A stretch of 53,894 bases of DNA. It comes from an uncultured Chlorobiaceae bacterium. GTDB taxonomy: Bacteria > Bacteroidota > Chlorobiia > Chlorobiales > Chlorobiaceae. The notes under the pieces were generated by a model. That model did not search any database. It was not told where the DNA came from and saw only the letters and a program-made list of their open reading frames with translations. A program made the translations under genes and the position numbers. The DNA is taken from the NCBI GenBank assembly GCA_903851385.1, contig CAINOC010000103.1:1-53894 (forward strand). Direction: 5' to 3'. Shown here piece by piece: positions 36,225-46,700 of this stretch; the stretch's first letter is position 1; every line of letters begins with the position of its first letter.

Positions 36225-36250
36225 CTATTACTCTGCGGTTAGAGTAATAG
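36225..36250. promoter_or_regulatory. 10-bp perfect inverted repeat upstream of the TonB receptor gene
   Basis: CTATTACTCT and AGAGTAATAG are separated by GCGGTT and followed 11 bp later by a run of nine T residues. It could be a second terminator of the preceding gene or an operator for the receptor gene, whose start is about 180 bp downstream. Confidence 0.4.
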
Positions 36251-36427
36251 TTGCACCTTTCTATTTTTTTTTAATAAATTAACAGCTACGTAATACTTGA
36301 TAGTTTAAATGTACGCTCTGTTCTGATTGCTGATATACGGTGCTGATGATTATTTACGCAAACAAGGAAATAAGAATTTTATCCCTGTTTTTTGTTCGTA
36401 TCATTGCAACCTAACTATGACACAATC

Positions 36428-39052
36428 ATGAAAACAAAACATGCAGAAGCGTCCCGCTTTGTCCGTTTTGTTGTATCGGCGTTTAGCCTTGCGGCTTTGC
36501 TGGTACCTCTCCCCTCTTACGGAGCTGACACAGGAACCGTTAAGGGCAAAATCACCGACAAAGCTGACGGCGAAGGTGTTTTTGGTGCATCGGTAACAAT
36601 TGCCGGCACCAACATCGGAACATCAACCGACGCTAACGGCAACTTCACCATCTACAACGTCCCCGCCAAACAAGAAAAAGTCTCAGTTTCCATCGTAGGC
36701 TACGCCCCGACAAGTCTGGTTGTATCCGTTACTACCGGACAAACTGCGACTGCCAATTTCACCATTGGCCAGACTACCCTCTTGGCATCTGAGGTTGTTG
36801 TCGGTGCTGCACTCTACAAACAGGACCGCCTTGAAGTACCGGTAACTGTTAATGTTGTATCACTGGAAAGAATCAAGCAGCAATCTAACCCAACCCTTGA
36901 TCAGGTAATCGAAGATGTTCCTGGTGTCGTGGTCACGCGTGCAGGGGGACAGGCATCCGCAACATTACAGATCCGTGGCTCCAACGCATTTAGTGGAGGC
37001 GGTATAGGTACAAGAGTACAGGGGTTTTACGATGGCTTTCCTATGAACAACCCTGAAAGCGGTGAGATTTTATGGACTACTGTCAACATGAATGCTGCCG
37101 ACAAGGTTGAAGTACTGAAAGGTTCAGCAGCAACCCTTTATGGCTCAGGAGCTATGGGCGGTGTCGTGAATGTCTACGGTCATCTTCCTGAAACCTTTGA
37201 GGTAAAGGCTGGCGTTAGCGGTGGATTTTATGATGCTCCTCCCTCCAGTGACCAAAGCGTATATCGTCAAAACTTCACTCCATGGCTCTGGAACAGCTAT
37301 GTCGGTATTGGGAACAAGAGCGGACCATGGAGTTATGACTTGCTCTATTCACACGCTGACGATCAAGGTTACCGCCAGAACGCCCAGACACTGCTTAACG
37401 ATATCAAGCTGAAGGCACGGTACGATATTGATGCAAAGCAGTACATCCAGATCAGTGCCTTCTACAATCAGACTGAAGGCGGCTATGCTTATAACTGGCC
37501 GTATGACCTGTCAGCAGCCACACAGACTTATGTACCGCACCCTGAAGACGGCTATGATGTATGGACCAGAGTGAATGTTTTTCAAAGTACAGCGTCTTTT
37601 GCTCAATTTCTTACAGCAAATCAAGGTTTGCCTATTTCACCTGCATTCCGATCCCTCTTACCAGCTAGCTTAAGTTCGTTAACAAGCTGGCCAACATTCC
37701 CTTATCATGGACTAAGCGCTGCAACATTGGCGGGGATTATCAACTCGGCAGGAGCTCTTACTAATTTTAAAACCTATGATGTCTACACTGACGACATCAT
37801 CAAAAGAAAAAATGCTCTGGTAGGAGCTAATTATGTGAACCTGCTTAGCGACAAGCTCAGCCTTGACACCAGAGTATACTATACGTACAATGATTCGCGG
37901 ATAGAATACAACCTTACTAACACACCCCAAGTCTATCCATTAACAACAAGAAACCCTGGTGATTTCAATGAAAATATAGCCAACCGTTTCGGTGCAGGTG
38001 CAAAGCTTGACTGGAGAGCTACGGACAACCAGCGCTTCCTGTTAGGCGTTGACGGCAATATAACCGATGTAAGAACCACTCAGATAGCTGCCGAGTTTCC
38101 CATACCAAACACCTTTCATAATATCCAGGAGAAAAATGCAGCAGCATTCCTCCAAGATGAATGGAAAATCACTGACAGCATAACCTCATTGATGTCCTTG
38201 CGCTATGACTGGAGCGGCATTGATGCCACTCAGGCTGAACTTACGGCAGGTGGGGCTCTGATTCCTCTTGAAAACAGATCGGTTGATGCCATTAGTCCCC
38301 GTATAGCCCTGAACTACAAGGCGATGGATGACCTCTCGTTCCGTGCTTCATGGGGAAACAGTTTCCGTGCGCCAACTCTGGAAGAACGTTTTGTTCGTGA
38401 TGGAGGAATGGTTAAAGGAACACCAAACCCTTATCTTGACAAGGAAACCATGACTGCTTATGAATTAGGCGTTTACAAGCAGTTCAGTGACAAGGTCTCA
38501 TTTGATGTAGCAGGATTTATCAACAATTACGATAATCTTATCCAGTCTGTAATTGACCTGACAACTCTGACTTACCAGTACAAAAACATCACAAAAGCCC
38601 GCATCTGGGGAGTCGAAACTAACCTGAACTACAGACCGAACAACGATTGGGCATTTAATGCGGCATACACCTACATGAATGCACAAAACCTTTCGTACGT
38701 AAAAGGTCAAGACACGACGCTTGACTTGAACCCTGACCCGAAGTGGCTGCCATATCGCCCTGAAAATACAATATCGGGAAGTGCGACTTGGAAACCTGTC
38801 AATAAACTTGCTCTGAACCTGACCGGACGGTATGTCAGCAAGTACAAAGCTATTTCATTCTTCCCTAATCCTGATGGCTTGTACTACCCTGGCGATTTCA
38901 TAGTGTTCAATGTCGGAGCAAAGTACCAGATTGATAAAAACATCATTGCAAGTCTGCATTGCAACAACATAGGCAACGTGCAGTACCAAGAGGCTGAATG
39001 GTTCATGGCGCCTGGACGGTATTATGTTGCAGGAGTGGATTTCACCTTCTGA
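36428..39052 (+). CDS. TonB-dependent outer membrane receptor
   Basis: This protein of about 874 residues begins with a signal peptide (about residues 1-33; hydrophobic FVVSAFSLAALLVPL ending SYGA). A carboxypeptidase-regulatory-like domain follows (VKGKITDKADGEGVFGASV...GTNIGTSTDANGNF), then a plug domain (about 110-240, with LQIRGSNAF) and a 22-strand-type barrel ending in a terminal aromatic Phe. Family members import iron-siderophores, cobalamin or other large ligands with TonB-ExbBD. The ligand cannot be read from the sequence. It lies 154 bp upstream of bchS; a supply role for pigment synthesis (iron or B12 for BchE) is possible but unproven. A TTG upstream frame to 36392 is not used. 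Confidence 0.88.
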   Translation: MKTKHAEASRFVRFVVSAFSLAALLVPLPSYGADTGTVKGKITDKADGEGVFGASVTIAGTNIGTSTDANGNFTIYNVPAKQEKVSVSIVGYAPTSLVVSVTTGQTATANFTIGQTTLLASEVVVGAALYKQDRLEVPVTVNVVSLERIKQQSNPTLDQVIEDVPGVVVTRAGGQASATLQIRGSNAFSGGGIGTRVQGFYDGFPMNNPESGEILWTTVNMNAADKVEVLKGSAATLYGSGAMGGVVNVYGHLPETFEVKAGVSGGFYDAPPSSDQSVYRQNFTPWLWNSYVGIGNKSGPWSYDLLYSHADDQGYRQNAQTLLNDIKLKARYDIDAKQYIQISAFYNQTEGGYAYNWPYDLSAATQTYVPHPEDGYDVWTRVNVFQSTASFAQFLTANQGLPISPAFRSLLPASLSSLTSWPTFPYHGLSAATLAGIINSAGALTNFKTYDVYTDDIIKRKNALVGANYVNLLSDKLSLDTRVYYTYNDSRIEYNLTNTPQVYPLTTRNPGDFNENIANRFGAGAKLDWRATDNQRFLLGVDGNITDVRTTQIAAEFPIPNTFHNIQEKNAAAFLQDEWKITDSITSLMSLRYDWSGIDATQAELTAGGALIPLENRSVDAISPRIALNYKAMDDLSFRASWGNSFRAPTLEERFVRDGGMVKGTPNPYLDKETMTAYELGVYKQFSDKVSFDVAGFINNYDNLIQSVIDLTTLTYQYKNITKARIWGVETNLNYRPNNDWAFNAAYTYMNAQNLSYVKGQDTTLDLNPDPKWLPYRPENTISGSATWKPVNKLALNLTGRYVSKYKAISFFPNPDGLYYPGDFIVFNVGAKYQIDKNIIASLHCNNIGNVQYQEAEWFMAPGRYYVAGVDFTF

Positions 39053-39084
39053 AGAGATCCACCAGCAATAAGTCGTAATGACCC

Positions 39085-39122
39085 GAGCCAGCCCTTCTCA
39101 CTGAGGGGCTGGCTCTTTTTTT
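39085..39122 (+). terminator. Rho-independent terminator after the TonB receptor gene
   Basis: GAGCCAGCCC and GGGCTGGCTC form a 10-bp perfect stem followed by seven T residues. It separates the receptor transcript from the pigment genes. Confidence 0.92.
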
Positions 39123-39205
39123 AATCGTTAGTTTACCTCACAGGATTTTATTACATTTTCCAATCCTGTTAAAACCACAACAAACGCACATCTTTTTGTA
39201 ATTCT

Positions 39206-42200
39206 ATGCACGATAAAATCAGAATTGCCGCTATTGTCGGGATGGAGCAATGCAACCAGCGTGTCTGGCGCGAGGTAACCTCCAAAATAGCCGCACACAT
39301 TGAATTGACCCAATGGACCGATCAGGATCTTGAACATCAGAACCCTGAAGCAGCCAAGGCAATCCACAATGCAGATTGTATTTTTACCACTCTGATTCAG
39401 TTCAAGGTTCAGGCGGACTGGCTGCATGAGCAAATCGAAGAATCGAAGGTAAAAGTGATTTTTGCCTATGAGTCGATGCCTGAGGTGATGCAGTTGACAA
39501 AAGTCGGTAATTATGTGGTTTCAGGCGATGGAAGCGGAATGCCTGATATCGTTAAAAAAGTTGCGAAGATGCTGGTGAAGGGGCGCGATGAGGATGCGCT
39601 CTACGGCTACATGAAGCTGCTGAAAATAATGCGCACCATGTTGCCGCTCATCCCTAAAAAGGCAAAGGATTTCAAGAACTGGATGCAGGTTTATACCTAC
39701 TGGATGAACCCGACGACGGACAATCTGGCATCGATGTTCAACTATATTGTAGCTGAGTACTTTGAGGTAGACGTCAAAGCTGATAAGGTGCAAGAAGTGC
39801 CCACAATGGGCTTTTACCATCCCGATGCACCGGAGTACCAGAAAGATTTGCACCATTATGAAAAGTGGCTGCACAAACGAGATAAAGCCTCGGCAAAAAG
39901 AAGAAATATTGGCCTCCTCTTCTTCCGGAAGCACTTGCTGCAGGAAAAAGAGTATATCGACAATACCATCCGGGCCATCGAGGCCAAGGGACTTAATCCC
40001 CTGCCGGTTTTCGTTATGGGCGTTGAAGGCCATGTTGCAGCCAGAGAGTGGTTTACGCATAACAACATAGACATGCTGATCAATATGATGGGCTTCGGTT
40101 TTGTGGGTGGTCCTGCGGGGGCAACCACACCTGGCGCATCGTCGGCAGCACGCGAAGAGATTCTTGGCAAAATCAACGCACCGTATGTGGTGTCTCAACC
40201 ACTTTTTATACAGGACTTTGCTTCATGGAAGTCGCAGGGAGTTATACCTCTGCAGTCGGCCATGACCTATTCGCTGCCTGAAATGGACGGTGCAGTGTGC
40301 CCTGTAGTACTCGGCGCCATAAAGGACGGACGCCTGCAAACTGTTCCTGATCGTCTGGAAAGACTTGCAGGACTTGCCAAAAAGTTTTCGGAGCTTCGTC
40401 AGGTTTCCAACAGAGAGAAGAAAGTTGCTCTTGTAGTCTATGACTATCCGCCCGGTATGGGTAAAAAAGCCAGTGCAGCATTGCTCGACGTACCGAAAAG
40501 TATCTACAACATCCTCTTGTCTCTTCGCGCGGAGGGGTACAATATTGGTGAGTTGCCGGAGTCACCGGAAGCGCTGCTTGGTATGCTGGACAAAGCCACG
40601 GATTACGAAATTCAGGCACATGAACAGGATTGCTTTTCCATTGACAGGGAGCTGTTCAACAGCATCACCAGCGTCAGGGAACGCGAGCGCATTGAAGGGC
40701 GCTGGAGCGGATTTCCCGGCGACATTGCACCGATTAAACCTGACAGACTTTTTATTGGCGGCATCACGCTTGGCAATATTTTTATCGGCGTTCAGCCTCG
40801 TCTTGGCATTCAGGGTGATCCGATGCGCCTGCTTTTCGACAAGGAGAACACTCCGCATCATCAATATATAGCCTTCTACCGCTGGATCAGCCGTGTATTC
40901 GGGGCTAACGCCCTTGTTCACATCGGCATGCACGGCACTGCGGAATGGATGCCCGGCCTTCAGCTTGGCGTAACCGGCGACTGCTGGTCAGACGCACTGC
41001 TCGGTGAAGTACCTCATTTTTATATCTATCCGATCAATAACCCAAGCGAGGCGAACATCGCAAAACGACGCGGTTTCGCCACCATGATTTCGCATAACAT
41101 CCCGCCGCTTGCAAGGGCCGGCCTATACAAAGAACTGCCTGCATTCAAGGAGATGCTGAACGATTACCGCGAACGTGGGCTTGAGAAGATCGTTGACGTT
41201 GAGACGGAAGAGGTGATCATCACCAAAGCGCAGCAGCTCAATCTGACGGATGACTGCCCGCGCATTGAAGGAGAGGCATTCCAAGACTATATCAGCCGCC
41301 TTTATACCTATATGATGGAGCTTGAAGGACGCCTGATTTCTAACTCTCTGCATGTCTTCGGCGAAACTCCAAAGCTTGAAACCCAGGTAACCACCATTAC
41401 AGAGTATCTGAAGGTGCGCGGTAATGAAAAATCACTTCCATCGATCATCATGCAGGCAATCGGTGAGGACGAAACCTATGGTGATTATGCTTCGCTTGCC
41501 ACGCGCGCCCGCAAGGGTGAACCACAGGCTCTCAGGTCGAGAGAAAAAGTAGACGAGCAGACCAGAGAGTTTATTGAAAAGACCATTTTCGGGCAGACCA
41601 ATCCGACTACGGTGATTAACAAGATGACCGGCGGAGCAAAAGTATCGCAGGAGATGGCTGAGGCTATCAACACTTCCCTTCAGGAAGGAGTTGCCCTCAA
41701 ACGCGCTCTTGAGGACAACCATAATGAGATGAAGGGCTTTTTGAGAGCTCTTTGCGGTGAGTACATCCCCTCAGGCTCCGGAGGCGACCTTGTGCGTGAC
41801 GGTGCAGGCATTCTGCCGACCGGTCGCAACATCCATGCCATAGACCCGTGGCGCATTCCTTCAGAACTTGCATTCAAGCGCGGCAAGCAGATTGGCGAAA
41901 CCATTCTGAACCGCCACACAGAAGAAAACAACGGCGAGTACCCTGAAACAATTGCACAGGTGCTCTGGGGTCTTGATACCATCAAGAGCAAGGGAGAGGC
42001 AGTTGCGGTAATCATTCACCTTATGGGCGGTGAACCGGCATACGATGCACAGGGCAAAATCAGCCACTACCGTCTGGTTCCGCTCGAAAAGCTGGGTCGC
42101 CCGAGAATCGATGTCTTGATCCAGATCAGCTCGATCTTCCGTGATACGTTTGGCGTTCTTGTCGATCATCTTGATAAACTGGTTAAAGATGCTGCAAAAG

Positions 42201-43009
42201 CAATCGAGCCGCATGAGATGAACCATATCAAAAAACATGTTGATGCTGCATTGAAAGAGGGTAAAGATTTCGAGAGCGCCACATCGCGCCTCTTTACCCA
42301 GGCTCCGGGAGCTTATGGTTCGCAGGTTGAGGAACTTGTAGAAGATTCCGCCTGGGAGTCTGAAGAGGACCTCGACAACATGTTCATCAAACGAACCGGT
42401 TTCGCTTATGGCGGAAACCGATACGGTGACCAGCAGTCTGATATACTGAAAGGTCTGCTCAGCACTGTTGATCGTGTTGTGCAGCAGGTAGACTCGGCTG
42501 AATTCGGCATTACTGATATCGACCGCTACTTCTCTTCTTCAGGGGCACTGCAGCTTTCTGCCAGACGCCGCAATCCTAAAGGGGATAATGTTAAGCTGAA
42601 CTACGTTGAGACCTTCACGGCTGACGTGAAAATTGATGATGCTGATAAAGCCTTAAAGGTTGAGTTCCGTTCCAAACTGCTCAACCCGAAATGGTTTGAG
42701 ACTATGCTGGATCAGGGTCATAGTGGAGCTGCTGAAATCAGCAACCGCTTTACGTATATGCTTGGCTGGGATGCTGTCACCAAAGGAGTTGACGACTGGG
42801 TGTACAAAGAGGCGGCGGAAACATACGCCATGGATCCGAAGATGCGCGAGCGCCTTATGAAGGTCAATCCAAAAGCCTTCAAAAACATTGTAGGCCGTAT
42901 GCTTGAAGCCAGCGGTCGCGGTATGTGGAGCGCGGACCCCGAGATGATCGAAAAGCTGCAGGAAATTTATTCAGATCTCGAAGATCGCCTTGAAGGCATC
43001 GAGATTTAA
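39206..43009 (+). CDS. bchS: Mg-protoporphyrin IX chelatase large subunit paralogue (BchS type)
   Basis: This 1267-residue BchH-family protein is the porphyrin-binding large subunit of magnesium chelatase. Family signatures are visible, among them [49 protein letters not shown] and FRSKLLNPKWFE. Green sulfur bacteria usually have three such subunits (BchH, BchS, BchT) that share the small subunits BchI and BchD; the specialised roles are only partly understood. I assign BchS from gene order (bchS, small gene, bchH, bchM, bchE), which I recall from Chlorobaculum tepidum; the sequence alone does not separate the paralogues. The ATG is at 39206, with no strong ribosome binding site. Confidence 0.8.
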   Translation: MHDKIRIAAIVGMEQCNQRVWREVTSKIAAHIELTQWTDQDLEHQNPEAAKAIHNADCIFTTLIQFKVQADWLHEQIEESKVKVIFAYESMPEVMQLTKVGNYVVSGDGSGMPDIVKKVAKMLVKGRDEDALYGYMKLLKIMRTMLPLIPKKAKDFKNWMQVYTYWMNPTTDNLASMFNYIVAEYFEVDVKADKVQEVPTMGFYHPDAPEYQKDLHHYEKWLHKRDKASAKRRNIGLLFFRKHLLQEKEYIDNTIRAIEAKGLNPLPVFVMGVEGHVAAREWFTHNNIDMLINMMGFGFVGGPAGATTPGASSAAREEILGKINAPYVVSQPLFIQDFASWKSQGVIPLQSAMTYSLPEMDGAVCPVVLGAIKDGRLQTVPDRLERLAGLAKKFSELRQVSNREKKVALVVYDYPPGMGKKASAALLDVPKSIYNILLSLRAEGYNIGELPESPEALLGMLDKATDYEIQAHEQDCFSIDRELFNSITSVRERERIEGRWSGFPGDIAPIKPDRLFIGGITLGNIFIGVQPRLGIQGDPMRLLFDKENTPHHQYIAFYRWISRVFGANALVHIGMHGTAEWMPGLQLGVTGDCWSDALLGEVPHFYIYPINNPSEANIAKRRGFATMISHNIPPLARAGLYKELPAFKEMLNDYRERGLEKIVDVETEEVIITKAQQLNLTDDCPRIEGEAFQDYISRLYTYMMELEGRLISNSLHVFGETPKLETQVTTITEYLKVRGNEKSLPSIIMQAIGEDETYGDYASLATRARKGEPQALRSREKVDEQTREFIEKTIFGQTNPTTVINKMTGGAKVSQEMAEAINTSLQEGVALKRALEDNHNEMKGFLRALCGEYIPSGSGGDLVRDGAGILPTGRNIHAIDPWRIPSELAFKRGKQIGETILNRHTEENNGEYPETIAQVLWGLDTIKSKGEAVAVIIHLMGGEPAYDAQGKISHYRLVPLEKLGRPRIDVLIQISSIFRDTFGVLVDHLDKLVKDAAKAIEPHEMNHIKKHVDAALKEGKDFESATSRLFTQAPGAYGSQVEELVEDSAWESEEDLDNMFIKRTGFAYGGNRYGDQQSDILKGLLSTVDRVVQQVDSAEFGITDIDRYFSSSGALQLSARRRNPKGDNVKLNYVETFTADVKIDDADKALKVEFRSKLLNPKWFETMLDQGHSGAAEISNRFTYMLGWDAVTKGVDDWVYKEAAETYAMDPKMRERLMKVNPKAFKNIVGRMLEASGRGMWSADPEMIEKLQEIYSDLEDRLEGIEI

Positions 43010-43035
43010 TAGCCTCCAGCAACTACCCAATTACA

Positions 43036-43069
43036 GCAGAAAAGCACGGCTCACACCGTGCTTTTCTGC
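43036..43069. terminator. 14-bp perfect hairpin between bchS and the small gene
   Basis: GCAGAAAAGCACGG and CCGTGCTTTTCTGC pair perfectly around a CTCACA loop, 27 bp after the bchS stop codon. No clear T tract follows (TTCATC). It may be a weak terminator or an mRNA stability or processing element. Confidence 0.6.
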
Positions 43070-43170
43070 TTCATCTACTGGTCACTGCAGACAATTTCCA
43101 TGGAGGATGACAGTCGCAATAAGTTTCTTTTTTGCTGATCCGTTTGGTATATTATACAAAATATGTACTT

Positions 43171-43596
43171 ATGGACAGAGGAAAGGGAAATAGTATACGC
43201 AGCATCTGCCGATCCCTTGAGGTTCTGCTGTTTTTTGTGATTTCTATTGTAGGCTTCAACGTTCTCGTCAAAACGACATCTCTCAACTCCAAATCAAAGA
43301 CAAAGCCACAATACGGCGGTATGCCTGCCCATCGTGAGCTTTCTACCGCTGAGTCCCCTCCTGCTTTACACTCCGATCTTGATCATATCGATAGCTTTTT
43401 CAGTTCAGAACACACAATAAGCTTTTCATCATGTACAATACATTCAGGGACTCCCCCATTCCCTGATGTAGCGCATGACCGGCATCTCTCTATAAAGCAA
43501 AGGGGAAGCGATGTAAACAACAATGTTATTTCCATTGCATCCCCTTTGCACAAGCCGGACAACCTCTTTCAGCAAAATCCCGTCTTACTGATCTGA
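43171..43596 (+). CDS. Small hypothetical membrane-anchored protein between bchS and bchH
   Basis: This 141-residue protein has one hydrophobic segment (about residues 17-33, LEVLLFFVISIVGFNVLV) near the N-terminus, then a Ser/Pro/His-rich tail without clear domains. I recognise no family. The start ATG at 43171 follows an AT-rich region (TATATTATAC) that could be a promoter; a frame start at 43132 adds 13 residues. Its tail resembles no known pigment protein and composition is loose, so it may be fast-evolving. It is placed between two Mg-chelatase subunit genes on the same strand. Confidence 0.5.
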   Translation: MDRGKGNSIRSICRSLEVLLFFVISIVGFNVLVKTTSLNSKSKTKPQYGGMPAHRELSTAESPPALHSDLDHIDSFFSSEHTISFSSCTIHSGTPPFPDVAHDRHLSIKQRGSDVNNNVISIASPLHKPDNLFQQNPVLLI

Positions 43597-43720
43597 TTCC
43601 CCGCTATTCGTTTACCTATCGTGCAATACCACTTGAACCATTAATGGATCACTAAACCGGCCACTCCACCCTACGACGGAGAGATTGACGGTATTAACAT
43701 TTTATTGACAGGTTACACGT

Positions 43721-46700
43721 ATGCATTTTGTGTTCCTTACCATGGAGGCCACCAACAACAGCACACTGAAAGCTGCTGCTGATGAGCTGAACAGGAAGTT
43801 TCATATCGGGCTGGAGGTTTCTGTCTTCAGTCTTGGCCTTCATAACAGCAAAAAGCTCTGGGAAACGCTTGAAAACACTCTTCCGAATGCAGATGTCGTA
43901 TTCGGATCGATGCTCTTCAGCGAGGAAATTGTACGCCCGCTCGAGAAACTGCTTGAGGCTCTTACCTGCCCTGTCTGTATGATTACCAGCAATCCAGCGC
44001 TGATAACCCAGACAAGACTTGGCAAATTTTCTTTTGGCAAGAGTAAAAAAGAGGAACCAAAGGAATCAAATATTTTTAAGCAATGGGCTTCGAAACTGAT
44101 GCCCAGGCAGAGCCACGGGGAAAGCCAACGGCAGCTTACACTCGTCCGTAATGTCAGTAAAATCATGAAGTACCTGCCGGGAAGGGCTCGTGATATCCAT
44201 ACCTTTATTGCCGCCCACCAGTTCTGGCTGAACGGTTCACAGGAAAATATGGAACGATTCCTTTCCCTGCTGGTTGACCGTTACGTCCCCGGCTGGAAAG
44301 GAAAACTCCCTCAGGAAGATCCTCTTTTTTACCCTGATGCGGCAATATGCCACCCTGATGCGACTGAACCTTTTTTCTCTTCTACGCTCTTTCTTGAGTG
44401 GCTGAAACAGAATAAACCCAACATTGAGTCAGGACTGGTAGTCATTCTTGCCATGCGCTCAACAGTATTGAGCAAAAACATGGCACACCTTAACTATCTG
44501 ATACACTCTTTTGAATCAAAGGGAATCAAATGCTGCATCGCCTATAGCGGCGGCCTTGATTTCCGTCCGGTTCTCGACCGGTTTTTCAATTCCGAAATAT
44601 CCGGAGCACTGAAGCCGGCTCTCTTGATCAATGCGACAGGATTTTCGCTTGTCGGCGGCCCTGCTGAAAACAAGGCCCCTGAAGCGATAGCAGTGCTTAA
44701 AAAACTTGATATCCCCTGCCTGAATCTTATCCCTCTTTCATTTCAGCCTATTGAGCAGTGGCGCGAAAGCAATCTTGGCCTGACACCCCTGCAAACTGCT
44801 TTAAGTGTTGCGGTAACCGAGCTGGACGGATCCATTGAACCCCAGATTTATGCCGGCACTGAAACAGGGAGTGAACGGACGATACCGCTTGAAGCTGAGG
44901 TGAAAATTATTTCTGAACGTGTACAACGGTTTCTCAGGCTGCAGCATAAGCCGCCTAAAGAGAAGAAAATTGCAATTATTCTTTTTAATTTCCCGCCCAA
45001 TCTCGGCAATGCCGGTACGGCAGCATATCTCAACGTTTTTGAGAGCCTGCACCGGTTGCTGCTTGAGATGAAAACTGCAGGGTACAGGGTGGATGTTCCG
45101 GAAACTGCTGAAGGACTGAAAGATCGATTACTTGAAGGGAATCGCCTGTTATATGGTACCGATGGCAATGTTGACGCTCATTTTCCTGTTGATGAGTACC
45201 GCAGGCTCTTTCCGGCCTATGAGGGTATAGAACCATTCTGGGGAGACGCTCCCGGCGAAATTCTCAATGATCGTAACCGCTTTCATATTCTCGGTTGCTC
45301 ACTGGGAAATATTTTTATCGGCCAGCAGCCCAGTTTCGGATATGAGCGCGATCCGATGAGGCTTCTCATGGCAAAGGATGCCGCGCCGAACCATGCCTTT
45401 GCAGCGTTCTATACATGGATTGAACATTGCTTCAACGCCGATGCCGTGCTTCATTTCGGAACACATGGTGCACTTGAGTTTATGCCTGGCAAACAGGTTG
45501 GACTTTCAAGCTTGTGCTGGCCAAAAAAACTGATAGGCGCTCTTCCTAACTTTTACTGCTATTGCGTCAATAATCCGAGCGAAGGTGCCATTGCCAAACG
45601 TCGTGGATTCGCCACGCTGGTAAGCTATCTCTCACCCCCGCTGGAACATGCCGGCCTCTATAAGGGTTTGCGCAAACTAAAAGATCTGGTTGCCGGGTAC
45701 AGGAGCAATCCCTCAGATGAGCTGCTTGAAGAGGTCAAGGAGCTTACCATCTCTCTTGAGATTGACTTAGACCAGAATAATTTGACTGCCGAGGAGTACA
45801 TCACAACACTGAACAGTGAGCTTTACCTGATTGAAGAGCGCATGATTCCGCTTGGGCTGCATATCATGGGCGAAGCCCCTTCACCTGAAAGTGTAAGCGA
45901 TCATCTGGCTCTCCTTGCACAACACACGCGCCCGGAACTTGACGGTAAATCCCTCCCGGAATTGATCTGCAATCACCTGAACTACGATTACCAGGAGATA
46001 CTGGATCAATTGGGAACTAACCGGGAAGCTCAAGAGAGATGGCAACAGGTATCGGCAATTTTCCGTGAGGCTGTTAAGCGGTTTACCGGTCATTTCGATA
46101 CTGAAAAAAATCACAACATTCCTCTGTCAAGGCTCCTTGAAGGAAGCCTTGCTGTCAGAATATCGGCCGCAGATGACTATCTGCATCGAACAGCGGGCAT
46201 AAAACCGGGAGAACTGAAGCGCCTCTGGCATTTCATAAACATCGTTCTCATAAATCTGGCTGAAAATCACGAACTCAATGCAGTGCTTCATGCGTTGGAA
46301 GGAAAGTTCATTCCTCCATCCCCTGGCAATGACCTGGTCAGGAACCCTGACATCGTGCCGACAGGCAGGAATATTCACAGCCTTGACCCCTACACAATTC
46401 CTACATCCTTCGCACAACAGGCCGGAAAACGATCTGCTGAAGAGCTGCTCCTGCAATACAATAAGGAGAGCGGTGCCCTTCCCGAATCCATAGCGCTGAT
46501 CCTCTGGGGGACAGATAACTTGAAAAGCGACGGTGAAGGAGTTGCACAGGCACTGGCGCTGATGGGTGCAAAAGCTAAAACGGATGAACTTGGAAAGATA
46601 GGCGATGTTGAGCTTATCCCCCTCATTGAACTTGGCCGGCCCCGAATAGACGTGGTGATGACCATCAGCGGCATTTTCAGGGATCTTCTATCACTGCAGG

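Noticed and set aside
36129-36427. Cobalamin riboswitch upstream of the TonB receptor gene
   Set aside because: I looked for a B12-box-like core and the surrounding helices and saw only two simple inverted repeats.
39521-40198. 225-codon minus-strand frame inside bchS
   Set aside because: Shadow frame, rich in Cys and His from the antisense of conserved codons; no support as a gene.
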